Positions 53,601 through 62,368 of a stretch of 64,000 nt of DNA are shown in pieces. The stretch's first letter is position 1. Each line of letters begins with the position of its first letter. A program made the translations under genes and the position numbers. The stretch is from Deltaproteobacteria bacterium (GTDB taxonomy: Bacteria > Myxococcota_A > UBA9042 > DTJE01): contig JAKPTZ010000051.1 in NCBI GenBank assembly GCA_029555025.1, positions 1-64,000 of the forward strand, read 5' to 3'. The notes under the pieces were generated by a model. It ran no database searches. It saw only the letters and a list, made by a program, of their open reading frames with translations, and had not been told where the DNA came from.

Positions 53601-54431
53601 ATGCCAGAAACAATGCCGATGCCGACAGACCTCACATCCAAATGCATAATCAGATTCGCCGGCACAATGCTGCTGTCGGGACTCCTGATCTGCCCGGCGG
53701 CGGGCGCGCCGGCCACCACGGACGACGCCAGTTCCTCGGTGGTACTGATTCCCCACCCACACATCGGACTTGGCGACGTCAGGTCGGAAGCCGTCGCATC
53801 GGCAACGCGGCTGCTTGGCCTGAAGGAGTCCTTTACTCGAGACTCGTTTGCCCGCCACATCCTTTTCGTCAACGGAATCATGGAATACAGCAGCCTGCCC
53901 GCGAAGTCGTGGGCCCGCGACCTTGCGAAGAAGCTGAAGAAGAATGGGATTCTTTCCAGAAAGGGAACCCCGGCTCCTGGCGACCTGGTCATTTTCGGCC
54001 TGGAGCCTTCGGCGCCAGGCTCAATAAACACGCGCAACGTGATGGTCGGGGTCGTGGAAAAGGTTCATTCCGACAGCCTGACGTTCATCACGGCCGGCTC
54101 GAAGAAGATAATCAGGGGATCAATGAGCCTGAAAATGGGCCGTGGAAAGGATACGAAGCTCGCTTCCTGTCAGGTCACGGAAAGAAAGAAGGTTGCATCA
54201 AAAAAGCCCCCGCCCGGATCCGGAAAGAAGAAATCCGGCAGGAACACCGCGTCAAAGTCGGGCGGTTCAAAAATCACGACCGTCACAAAGCAGGTTCCCT
54301 GCAGGGCTTCCGAACTTTTCGCGGGATTCGCCGACATCGAGGCCGTCGTGAGGAAGCTTGGGAAAAGACCGACGGCGGACAGAACCGTAACGATATTCGA
54401 CGACGAACGGCCCGAGTCACTTGAGGACTGA
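53601..54431 (+). CDS. NlpC/CHAP-like exported protein lacking catalytic residues
   Basis: 276 residues from the ATG at 53601, with other ATGs at 53613 and 53619. A signal peptide (LLICPAAGAPA) is followed by a domain recalling NlpC/P60-CHAP hydrolases: APGDLVIF, VMVGVVEKVHSDSLTFITAGS, RGSMSLKM. The expected Cys-Ser-Gly of the catalytic helix reads RDSFARHILFV with no Cys, and the His of the second strand is Val (VMVGVV). It is therefore probably inactive and may regulate or bind peptidoglycan. The rest is a Lys/Ser/Gly linker and a short C-terminal part with one Cys. Confidence 0.7.
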   Translation: MPETMPMPTDLTSKCIIRFAGTMLLSGLLICPAAGAPATTDDASSSVVLIPHPHIGLGDVRSEAVASATRLLGLKESFTRDSFARHILFVNGIMEYSSLPAKSWARDLAKKLKKNGILSRKGTPAPGDLVIFGLEPSAPGSINTRNVMVGVVEKVHSDSLTFITAGSKKIIRGSMSLKMGRGKDTKLASCQVTERKKVASKKPPPGSGKKKSGRNTASKSGGSKITTVTKQVPCRASELFAGFADIEAVVRKLGKRPTADRTVTIFDDERPESLED

Positions 54432-56363
54432 AACGAAGGAAGTGGGCAGTTCCGAGAAGAAGACCGAAGGTCGGCTGGCCTGGACAAACCCGCGGAACAT
54501 CCTGGTTCTTGTGCATGTAAGGTACAGGACTTCGCGGGCCCTGGTCATCGCGACGTACATCAGCCGGCGCTCCTCTTCCGTCGCGGCCCTGTCGTTGGGC
54601 TGTCGCCCCCAGGAGGCGCCGCCGGAAGGACCCTGCAGCGGGAAAAGCCCCTGTTCAAGCCCACTTACGAAAACGCAGTCGAATTCCAGCCCCTTGGCGG
54701 CGTGAACCGTCATCAGATTCACCGCATCCTCCGAACCGGTGTCGTCAAGCGGCTGAACCAGCGCGACCCGGTCAAGGAAGGCCGCGATTCCGGTTTCACC
54801 GGTGTCGTTTGAAAATTCCTGCACCGAGTTCAGCAGTTCATCAAGGTTCTGCAGACGGCCCCTCGCCTCCTCGGTATCCTCGTCCTGAAGTGCGGCGCGA
54901 TAACCGGTAAGTTCCATCACCCTTTCAACGACGTCCCGCGCCGGCGCCTGCCTGGCGAAGGATGCAAGATCGCAGATCATCTCGACAAAGGCTCGAATAC
55001 GCGCTCGAACCGCCTTGCCCGACTGATCGCCCACCTCGGCGAGCGCCTGCATCAAAGGGATGCCTTCCAAATCGGAATGCGCCCTGACCTTGTCCATCGT
55101 GGTCTTGCCGATGCCGCGTGCCGGAACGTTCACCACACGGTCAAGCGCCACCGAGTCCATCGGATTCACCAGCAGTCGCAGATAAGAGATGATGTCCTTG
55201 ATTTCGGCCCTGTGATAGAAGCGCATTCCCCCGATTACCCGGTACGGGATCTTTCTTCGACGCAGGGTATCCTCGAACACTCGGGACTGGGCGTTGGTGC
55301 GGTAAAACACCGCCATTCGCGACAGGGCGAAGCCGCGCCGGTGCCTCGAGGCAAGTTCATCGACGACGAATGCCGCCTCTCCTGCCTCGTTCAGCAGTTG
55401 CTTGACATAGACTTTTTCACCGATTCCACGGACCGCCTGCAAATCTTTCGGATACCTGTCCCTGTTGAAGCGGATGACGCCGGAAGCGGCACCCAGCACG
55501 TTGGCCGACGACCTGTAGTTCCTTCCCAGCACGACTTTCGTCACGCCGGGAAAATCAGTCGCGAAATCAAGGATATTGCTGACGCGGGCGCCCCGCCAGG
55601 AGTATATCGACTGGTCGTCGTCGCCAACGACGCAGATGTCGGGATCCGGACGACAAAGCAACTTCAGGAAGTCGTACTGAACCAGGTTGGTGTCCTGGAA
55701 CTCATCGACAATGAGGTGGGAAAACCTTGCCTGCAGCGACTCCCGGACATCGTCGTTCTCGCGCAGGAGCCGGGCCGCCATTACCAGCAAGTCCCCGAAA
55801 TCCATGGCCCCGGCCTTGAAAAGTTCCGCCTGGTACCGCTTGAAGATGTCGGCGATGGCCCGCTCCCGAAGGGTCCCGGCCTCGGGTGGGTGGACAACGC
55901 CGTCGTTCTTCAACCGGTCGATGGCGTTCGAATACTGCCTGACTCCGTCACGCGGGATGCCCATCGAATCCAGCACCAGTTTCAGAAGCCTTTCGGAATC
56001 GTCGTCGTCATAAACGACAAAATCGGGCTTGAATCCAAGCCGGGCCCCGTGAATGCGCAGCAGGCGCAGGCAGACCGAATGGAAAGTGCCCATCCACCCG
56101 GGCGTGGCGTCGCTTCCGACAAGCGCCCGAACCCTGTCGCGCATCTCCTGGGCGGCCTTGTTCGTGAAGGTGACCGCCATGATCGATGATGGATGGACGG
56201 CCCGGTTGCCGATAAGCCACGCGATCCGGTGCGTAATCGTCCTTGTCTTGCCCGACCCGGCACCGGCCAGAATCATCAACGGCCCCGACTCGTGGGTCGC
56301 GGCGGCGAACTGCTCCGGATTGAGCCCGGACAGAATGCCTTCCGGTTGGGAATTTTCAGTCAT
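54417..56363 (-). CDS. pcrA: UvrD/PcrA-type superfamily I DNA helicase
   Basis: 3'-5' helicase for repair and replication-conflict removal. 648 residues with all core motifs: GAGSGKTRTITHRIAWL, DEFQDTN, GDDDQSIYSWRGA, TVHAAKGLEFD and YVAMTRARE. It ends about 70-80 residues short of typical PcrA, missing the disordered C-terminal tail. Its stop overlaps the convergent pseudoenzyme gene by 15 bases. No strong ribosome site. Confidence 0.95.
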   Translation of the reverse strand: MTENSQPEGILSGLNPEQFAAATHESGPLMILAGAGSGKTRTITHRIAWLIGNRAVHPSSIMAVTFTNKAAQEMRDRVRALVGSDATPGWMGTFHSVCLRLLRIHGARLGFKPDFVVYDDDDSERLLKLVLDSMGIPRDGVRQYSNAIDRLKNDGVVHPPEAGTLRERAIADIFKRYQAELFKAGAMDFGDLLVMAARLLRENDDVRESLQARFSHLIVDEFQDTNLVQYDFLKLLCRPDPDICVVGDDDQSIYSWRGARVSNILDFATDFPGVTKVVLGRNYRSSANVLGAASGVIRFNRDRYPKDLQAVRGIGEKVYVKQLLNEAGEAAFVVDELASRHRRGFALSRMAVFYRTNAQSRVFEDTLRRRKIPYRVIGGMRFYHRAEIKDIISYLRLLVNPMDSVALDRVVNVPARGIGKTTMDKVRAHSDLEGIPLMQALAEVGDQSGKAVRARIRAFVEMICDLASFARQAPARDVVERVMELTGYRAALQDEDTEEARGRLQNLDELLNSVQEFSNDTGETGIAAFLDRVALVQPLDDTGSEDAVNLMTVHAAKGLEFDCVFVSGLEQGLFPLQGPSGGASWGRQPNDRAATEEERRLMYVAMTRAREVLYLTCTRTRMFRGFVQASRPSVFFSELPTSFVSVLK

Positions 56364-56380
56364 TTATGGGGAACCCGAAT

Positions 56381-56989
56381 TCAGTTGACTGTAACGGTCA
56401 TGATGCCGCCGTTGACGCGGGCGGGCTCGCGCGAAACCACGTCGGCCACTTCGCGGAAACCGCTGGCCTTGTTCCACGTAAGTACAAGCGTCCTGGTGGC
56501 GACACGGATCTTGTCGCCGGGAAGCTGGCGCGGGACGATACCGGTAAGGATCAGGCCGGAGGGACTCTTTCCCTTCATCGTCACTTCCCACTTCATCCGG
56601 AAAAAGGTTCTGGTGCTGACGCTCGGTTCGATGCCGTCTTCGATGGCGTCAAACGCGAAGGAGTCGAATTCGATGCGATCGCCCTCAAGAATGTAAAGAC
56701 GACTGACTTCGGCAAGTGCCTCGTTTTCAGCTTCCGGCAGGGCCAGCTTGAGCAGGACGGCCGACCATCCCGGCCCGAACTGTGCCAGTTCAACCTGCTC
56801 GATCACGTCGTAACCGCGCATCTTCAAGGATTTCTTGTTAATTATCGGTCGGTTATCGACAGGCGCGACGGGCGCCTCGGCCTTCGGCACGCACTCGGCG
56901 GCGGGCTCGGGAAGCGCGTCCTGGGCCATGGCGGAACACGCGAACAAAATCGACGACGTCACAAAAGAAGCGACAGCAATACTCTTCAT
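56381..56989 (-). CDS. Exported protein of unknown function
   Basis: 202 residues from the ATG at 56989 with AGGAGG five bases upstream; a start at 57004 is less likely. Signal peptide ending FACSAMAQ, either a lipoprotein or a cleaved signal. Mature part is a single beta-rich domain with a GYDVIEQVELAQF opening and a closing RVNGGIMTVTVN. It sits 17 bases upstream of pcrA on the same strand. No family recognised. Confidence 0.72.
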   Translation of the reverse strand: MKSIAVASFVTSSILFACSAMAQDALPEPAAECVPKAEAPVAPVDNRPIINKKSLKMRGYDVIEQVELAQFGPGWSAVLLKLALPEAENEALAEVSRLYILEGDRIEFDSFAFDAIEDGIEPSVSTRTFFRMKWEVTMKGKSPSGLILTGIVPRQLPGDKIRVATRTLVLTWNKASGFREVADVVSREPARVNGGIMTVTVN

Positions 56990-57005
56990 CGGATCCTCCT
57001 GCACC

Positions 57006-57017
57006 TGTTCCGGAACA
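57006..57017. promoter_or_regulatory. Perfect 12-bp palindrome in the leader of the gene ending at 56381
   Basis: TGTTCCGGAACA reads the same on both strands and stands 17 bases before the ATG, close to the divergent promoter at 57106. Candidate operator; no matching regulator identified. Confidence 0.35.
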
Positions 57018-57105
57018 ATCCGGAAAAGCTACAAACCGGCTTCATCTTTGACCGGCCCTGAATTTGACCACATTCGAGGGCCCCAGTCAATCACGCCCTG
57101 AACTC

Positions 57106-57134
57106 TTGACCGGCCCCGGCTGCTCGTTTAGAGT
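57106..57134 (+). promoter_or_regulatory. Sigma70-type promoter for the predicted barrel protein
   Basis: TTGACC (57106-57111), 17-base spacer, TAGAGT (57129-57134), 21 bases before the ATG at 57156. Confidence 0.6.
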
Positions 57135-57155
57135 AAAGCGCCCGTTAACCAGGCG

Positions 57156-59216
57156 ATGAATCGCATGAAGATTCCTTTTCCTGCGGGGATTAAACGATTT
57201 ACCCCGACTTTCGTTCGACTGCCGGCAACGCTTGCCATGATGCTGATGCTTGCATCATCGGCGACCACTGCCGCCGAACCTGATCAGAACCCGGCGGAGC
57301 CGGTTGCCGCAGAACAGGCAGCAGCGACGGATGAACCGGCGACAACGCCCCCGGAAGCTGCCGCCGATGAACCGGCAACCGAGCCGGCCAGCGAAACCGG
57401 AAAGGCGCCCGATTCGAATGACGACTCGACCGGGGCGGCAAACGACGCCGAAGACAGGCCGACCGACGAAAAGGCCGCCGCCAGGACGTCCGATCGGGCC
57501 AGGGCCGACGACCCGGTTGCCCGCGCGGAGGCTGCGAAGATCAGGGAAGAGGCTCTTGGTGGCATCCGCAACAGGCCGCTTTCCCCGGCCGGTTACCCGA
57601 AGATCGAACACGACGGATACTTCAGGCTTCGGATGGACGGATTCTACAGGCCGCACCTTGGCACGACGGCTTATGACAATCGAACGCAGAAGGCGTACAA
57701 CTCTTCGGCTTACCCTTCGCCAATAACGGAAAACTACATCAACAAGGATCGCCTTTCGCAAGAGGACTGGTTGAGCAGCATGAACATCCGGTTCCGCTGG
57801 ATACCGACCATCCATGTAATGAAAAACATCGCCATCGTGGCGCAGTTCGACGTCCTGGACAACCTGATACTGGGTTCGACCCCGGATTCCGACGCCGACA
57901 GGCCGGACGCCCCGCTTTCGATTTTCGCAAGGTCGCAGGCCGTTCCCGATGAATCGGTGAAGGTCAAGCAGGCCTACATGATCTGGAGCCCCTTCAACCC
58001 GGACAACACGAAGGACTTCCTTCTGTCTATCTCGGCCGGCCGCATGGCCCGTCACTGGGGTCTTGGCACGATGGACAACGACGGCGGCGACATCGACGCC
58101 GATTTCGGTACCTATGTCGATCGCGTGAACGTCCTTGCCCGATACTGGAACGTGTATCTGGAACTCGGGTTCGGATGGACCGCGACTGGGGCCACCTCGG
58201 CGACGGACATCCAGGCTTACGGGCAGCCGTACGACCTTACGAACAGCGACAACGTGTTCGACTTCACCGCATCCATCTTCCAGAAGCCCTTGACGATGGC
58301 TGGAAGACTTCAGCGGGCCGACAGGCTGGTTTCCGGGAAGCCGGTGTTCGACTGGGGCGTCTATGTCCGCTACCGCTGGCAGAAGACCGATTCGAAGCAG
58401 AAGATGGACGATGCGCTGGCGGTCACGCCTGAAGCGGACTACGACGGATACGAACTTGAGGAACGCGACGCCTGGACCGTCTCTCCGAACCTCTGGATGA
58501 AGTTCGAGTGGAAGCACAGTTCAAAGGAAAGGCTGCGCCTTGAGGTCGAGGCGAACGGCATGTTCGGACATATCGGCCGAACGCCCAGGTTCCGTTTTGA
58601 CAGCACACTTGATCAATGGCTGGAAGACGGCCACCAGAGCCTGGATATCCGCTCCTGGGCGGTGGCGTTCGAGGGCGAATACCAGTGGGGTCCGGTCAAC
58701 GTCGGACTGCTGGTGGGCGCGGCCAGCGGCACGGACGCCGACTACTGGGGATGGCGCGACCGGAACAACGTCGCCACGAACAAGGATTTGAAGACTTTAA
58801 GCTCGCACTACTTCAACCCCGATTACCACGTTGACGAACTGCTGTTCCGACAGGTTATCGGAACCGTTACAAACTCGTTCTATGTGAAGCCCTGGTTCAT
58901 GTACGACTTCTTCGAAAGCCGCAAGGACGCGCTCGCCCTTGGCCTTGGCATCCTGTACGGGCAGGCCATCGAGACCAGGGCGACCCCCGGAAACGATGCC
59001 CCGCTGGGCCTTGAGATCGACGTCAACCTGCTGTACGAAAATGCCGGGGTGTTCTATGTCGGCGTGACGTGGGCCACCCTCGTCCCGTTCGACGGACTGG
59101 ACCTGGCGACCGATTACGGATGCACCGCATTGAACCAGAACGGCCGTTGCCAGGACTCCAGAATCGATTCCTCCTGGGCCATGTCCCTGCGCGGCGTGTT
59201 CGGCGTGCGCTTCTGA
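57156..59216 (+). CDS. Large predicted outer-membrane beta-barrel protein
   Basis: 686 residues; the ATG at 57156 or 57165 starts a signal peptide (MMLMLASSATTAAEP). An Ala/Glu/Pro/Asp-rich linker of about 90 residues follows. The rest is a long alternating beta sequence with aromatic girdle residues (WKHSSKERLRLEVEANGMFGHI, MARHWGLGTMDNDGGDID) ending in Phe, as typical outer-membrane porins do. It resembles the uncharacterised outer-membrane family seen in Myxococcales rather than a named porin. Confidence 0.8.
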   Translation: MNRMKIPFPAGIKRFTPTFVRLPATLAMMLMLASSATTAAEPDQNPAEPVAAEQAAATDEPATTPPEAAADEPATEPASETGKAPDSNDDSTGAANDAEDRPTDEKAAARTSDRARADDPVARAEAAKIREEALGGIRNRPLSPAGYPKIEHDGYFRLRMDGFYRPHLGTTAYDNRTQKAYNSSAYPSPITENYINKDRLSQEDWLSSMNIRFRWIPTIHVMKNIAIVAQFDVLDNLILGSTPDSDADRPDAPLSIFARSQAVPDESVKVKQAYMIWSPFNPDNTKDFLLSISAGRMARHWGLGTMDNDGGDIDADFGTYVDRVNVLARYWNVYLELGFGWTATGATSATDIQAYGQPYDLTNSDNVFDFTASIFQKPLTMAGRLQRADRLVSGKPVFDWGVYVRYRWQKTDSKQKMDDALAVTPEADYDGYELEERDAWTVSPNLWMKFEWKHSSKERLRLEVEANGMFGHIGRTPRFRFDSTLDQWLEDGHQSLDIRSWAVAFEGEYQWGPVNVGLLVGAASGTDADYWGWRDRNNVATNKDLKTLSSHYFNPDYHVDELLFRQVIGTVTNSFYVKPWFMYDFFESRKDALALGLGILYGQAIETRATPGNDAPLGLEIDVNLLYENAGVFYVGVTWATLVPFDGLDLATDYGCTALNQNGRCQDSRIDSSWAMSLRGVFGVRF

Positions 59217-59252
59217 TCCTCAAACCATTTCAAGACGGCCCTTTCATCGCAT

Positions 59253-59282
59253 TTGGGTTGGGAATCCGCCTTATGCTACAAT
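59253..59282 (+). promoter_or_regulatory. Promoter of the minor pilin operon
   Basis: TTGGGT (59253-59258), 18-base spacer, TACAAT (59277-59282); TG at 59274 makes it an extended -10. It lies 49 bases before the first ATG. Confidence 0.55.
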
Positions 59283-59331
59283 GCATCGTCGTACGTTTGC
59301 CTGACGATTCCCTTCCCGGGCCGGAGGAACG

Positions 59332-59943
59332 ATGTCCAGGACGGACTCAAGACGTGGCTTCACGTTCATCGAAATGATGATGGTCGTTGCCGTCATGACG
59401 TCGCTTGCAGCGGTGACGCTTCCGGCAGTCATGCAGGGATACAGCAGGCAGGCTGCAAGGAACGCCGCGGTCGATGTCCAGGGCATCATCGACTTCGCCC
59501 GCACCCAGGCATCGATGAGCAACATCGCCCACCTGGTGGTGCCGATACTGGCGACCGGTCCGGCATTTACCGGCCAGATTGAAGTCTGGCAGGGGATTTC
59601 ATCGGCATGCCAGAGCTTCAGGACTCCGGACGGGGTCACCGGCCAGCAGGGCGTCAGGATCCGGGTTCTGGATCTTCATGACCAGTTCCCCGAGGTTCGG
59701 ATGGTTTCCACGCACCCGGCCAACCTCCCGACGGTTCCCCTGTGTTTCAAGCCTGACGGGAGGGTGTTCCAGTTGATTGGCGACGTCACTCCCCAGATCA
59801 TTCCGGCAGTTATGGGAAGCGGCATGGCCGGCGGAACCGCGGCTTTCAGGCTCCGAAAGTTCGACGAGGGTGGAAACGCCGAGGGGCCGATACATTCGGT
59901 CATCGTTCCGTTCAACGGCATCAGCAGAAAGGTCGTGGAATAG
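59332..59943 (+). CDS. fimT: Minor pilin, FimT/GspH type
   Basis: 203 residues; GGAGG six bases upstream. Prepilin cleavage site RRG-FTFIEMMMVVAVMTSL with Glu5, then a pseudopilin helix and a beta C-terminal domain with one Cys pair. FimT/GspH minor pilins prime type IV pilus assembly. First gene of the operon, requiring a prepilin peptidase such as an A24 enzyme. Confidence 0.9.
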   Translation: MSRTDSRRGFTFIEMMMVVAVMTSLAAVTLPAVMQGYSRQAARNAAVDVQGIIDFARTQASMSNIAHLVVPILATGPAFTGQIEVWQGISSACQSFRTPDGVTGQQGVRIRVLDLHDQFPEVRMVSTHPANLPTVPLCFKPDGRVFQLIGDVTPQIIPAVMGSGMAGGTAAFRLRKFDEGGNAEGPIHSVIVPFNGISRKVVE

Positions 59944-59946
59944 GTA

Positions 59947-60582
59947 ATGCAGATGAAGGTCAACCGCCCGGCAAGAACGGCTTCGGCAAAAGGTTTCACG
60001 CTGATGGAACTGGTCGTGGTCATGGCCATTACCGTGACCGGATTCGTGGCGGCGCTTTATTTGCAGTCTTCTCTGATGAAGGGCGCTTCCAATTCGTGGG
60101 ACACGACGTGCGCCGTACAGCTTGCCCGCCACACGCTCGAAACAATCCGCCTGGAAGCCGTCGAATGGTACAACGATACCGGCGCCGGCGTCGGTGGCGT
60201 CCAGCAGTTGAAATTCGCCTATCTTCGCAATGTTGGCGCGGCGACCCCGGGCGGCACTTCCGGATGGCAGAGGGCGCCGTACGCGAATTCGGCATTGCCC
60301 TTCCAGCTTACAAACCAGCTTGGCGACAACGTCGGCTGGGACGAAGGCGCCAACGATGAAATCACCAACGCCGTGGCCCGACGCTATTGCGTGCAGTATC
60401 GATTGACGTGGATCGTGCCCAACATGCTGATCCGCGCCGAAACCAGGGTCATGTGGCCAAGGACTGACATGGCGGCCGGCAACTACGATACCTGCCCCGC
60501 CGATATGTTCAACCACCCGAACGACATCATGTCGGTGACAATTCCCATGACGGTGATGAAAAATGTCTTCGTGTCACCATGA
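59947..60582 (+). CDS. pilV: Minor pilin, PilV type
   Basis: 211 residues, three bases after fimT. Prepilin site AKG-FTLMELVVVMAI with Glu5, then the long helix and a domain with a Cys pair (CVQYRLTWIV; TCPAD). An ATG two codons later is equally possible. Overlaps pilW by 20 bases, so coupled. Confidence 0.88.
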   Translation: MQMKVNRPARTASAKGFTLMELVVVMAITVTGFVAALYLQSSLMKGASNSWDTTCAVQLARHTLETIRLEAVEWYNDTGAGVGGVQQLKFAYLRNVGAATPGGTSGWQRAPYANSALPFQLTNQLGDNVGWDEGANDEITNAVARRYCVQYRLTWIVPNMLIRAETRVMWPRTDMAAGNYDTCPADMFNHPNDIMSVTIPMTVMKNVFVSP

Positions 60583-61723
60583 TAACGGCCCCGCCCGCCT
60601 TCGGGGGAACGCTGGACTGACGATTGTCGAACTGCTGGTGGCCCTTTCCATCGCCAGCATCATAATGTTCGGGATTTATTCGGTCTATTCGGTTTCGGCC
60701 GATACTTACAGGATCCAGAACGAAATCATGGAGGCCATGGATCAGGCCCGTTTTGGCCTGGAACAGGTCAAGCGGGACATTTCAAAGGCGGCCTTCCTGG
60801 GGACGCCGAACTCGGTTGGCGACGCGATGGTGTGCCCCAAGCCGGGCAATCCAATCCGTGGAATCATCGTCGAGCGATCCGGTGCCGTTGTTAACCCGGG
60901 CTTCAACCGCAACATACAGCCGAATGGCATGATAATGTTCGGTTCGTACTGGAGCGACCAGACATACCTGACCAGAAGCGTCGTCGGATCGACGGTCACC
61001 CTTCAGACCGCGGCGGACGGGGCGCCCTTCCCGGCGACAAGGGAAGAATTCGAAAGCATCTTCACGCAGGGGCGATTCCTGCGAATCGTCAACGCGGAAC
61101 AGTACGAAGGTTACTATCTGATCCAGAGTTCGGATTTCGGATCCGGAACAATCCAGCTTCAAAGCCCAGTAACAACGGCGACTCCGCCGAATTACTGCGG
61201 GATCCAGGGTTTCGGGGTCGGCCTCGAGGCAAGCGTGGCCGGCTGGGTCAGGTACCGCCTGATTGCCGATCCGCTGGACGCGGACGGGCTGAAGATCGAC
61301 CTTGTAAGGCACGAACTGCTCGGCTCCGATCCGCTTCTGCAGACGGTGGTCGCCAATTCCGGAATCACCATGGCCGAATATGTGGTTGATCTTCAACTGT
61401 ACGATTTCGTTGTCGATACCGACCGTTCCGGACGGGCCCCGCTGCTCGTGAACCTGCAGCATGTCGATGCGGTTCTGGATGGCGGCACGCAGAAGCTGGA
61501 CATGTCGGCCGACGCCAGGCCCCAGGATCTTCGCTTCGTGACGGTCAAACTGACGACAAGAACCGTTCATGAGGACGAAAAGTTCCAGATGATTCAACGA
61601 CAGGCGCTGTTTACGCCGATCGAGGCGTACGACCTGGATCCGATCATGGAAGGCGCGGCAAGGACGGTTTCGCTGTCATCAAGGGTCGGGCTGAAGACGT
61701 TCCTGGTTCGAAACGTCAAGTAG
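60563..61723 (+). CDS. pilW: Minor pilin, PilW type
   Basis: 386 residues from the ATG at 60563 inside the pilV end. Prepilin site NAG-LTIVELLVALSI with Glu5. The large beta-rich C-terminal part, including DLQLYDFVVDT and DPRFVTVKLTTRT-like AQDLRFVTVKLTTRT, is characteristic of PilW. Third of the operon. Confidence 0.88.
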   Translation: MSSCHHDNGPARLRGNAGLTIVELLVALSIASIIMFGIYSVYSVSADTYRIQNEIMEAMDQARFGLEQVKRDISKAAFLGTPNSVGDAMVCPKPGNPIRGIIVERSGAVVNPGFNRNIQPNGMIMFGSYWSDQTYLTRSVVGSTVTLQTAADGAPFPATREEFESIFTQGRFLRIVNAEQYEGYYLIQSSDFGSGTIQLQSPVTTATPPNYCGIQGFGVGLEASVAGWVRYRLIADPLDADGLKIDLVRHELLGSDPLLQTVVANSGITMAEYVVDLQLYDFVVDTDRSGRAPLLVNLQHVDAVLDGGTQKLDMSADARPQDLRFVTVKLTTRTVHEDEKFQMIQRQALFTPIEAYDLDPIMEGAARTVSLSSRVGLKTFLVRNVK

Positions 61724-61742
61724 GAAGCGTCAAGGGGGACGG

Positions 61743-62360
61743 ATGATAATCCACAGGTCAGTTTGCCGGCGCGGTCGCCCGAAATGCCATGCGGCGCGCG
61801 CTTCGCGGAACGGGATCGGCCACCAGGGCGGCTTCATCCTTCTTCTGTCCCTGATGCTCCTGCTGGCCCTGACGGCACTTGGCTTGATAACGGCAAGGTA
61901 CACCGCATCCAACATGTCCTTTACCGGCGCCCAGAGGGTCACATCGACGGCCGAATCAATCGCGGTATCCGGCGTGGAATCCACTCTTGTCATGGGCGCG
62001 CAGAACGCCGGATCCTTCATTGCGTATCTCGATGTCAACGGCCAGGCGGTGGCGATGTCCGATTTCGCCCCGAATTTTTTTGACGCCGCCGTTGATGGAT
62101 CCGGTTCGTTCGGCAGGGAAACGGGTAACATCAACACCGCAAGCTGGCGCAGCCGGATGGTGTATTCGCAGCTTTCGACAAGGGCACCCGGGTACCAGGT
62201 GGGCGAGCACTGTTTCATCCGATACACTTCGATTACAGACGGCTTTTACCAGAACCAGCCGAATTTTGCCGATCCCGACGATATCGAAAGAAACCGTGAA
62301 CGAAACGCCCTGGCCCGCGACATGGCAACGATCTTTGTCGGTCCGATCCTTTGCCCGTGA
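61743..62360 (+). CDS. pilX: PilX-like minor pilin
   Basis: 205 residues; GGGGGA upstream. The helix begins GG-FILLLSLMLLLALTALGL and lacks Glu5, as in PilX-type proteins. A basic N-terminal leader of about 30 residues precedes it. Followed after nine bases by pilY1. Confidence 0.8.
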   Translation: MIIHRSVCRRGRPKCHAARASRNGIGHQGGFILLLSLMLLLALTALGLITARYTASNMSFTGAQRVTSTAESIAVSGVESTLVMGAQNAGSFIAYLDVNGQAVAMSDFAPNFFDAAVDGSGSFGRETGNINTASWRSRMVYSQLSTRAPGYQVGEHCFIRYTSITDGFYQNQPNFADPDDIERNRERNALARDMATIFVGPILCP

Positions 62361-62368
62361 GGTGCACC

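Noticed and set aside
57255-58517. 420-codon antisense frame over the predicted barrel gene
   Set aside because: No start features, and the opposite strand has a promoter, signal peptide and barrel pattern.
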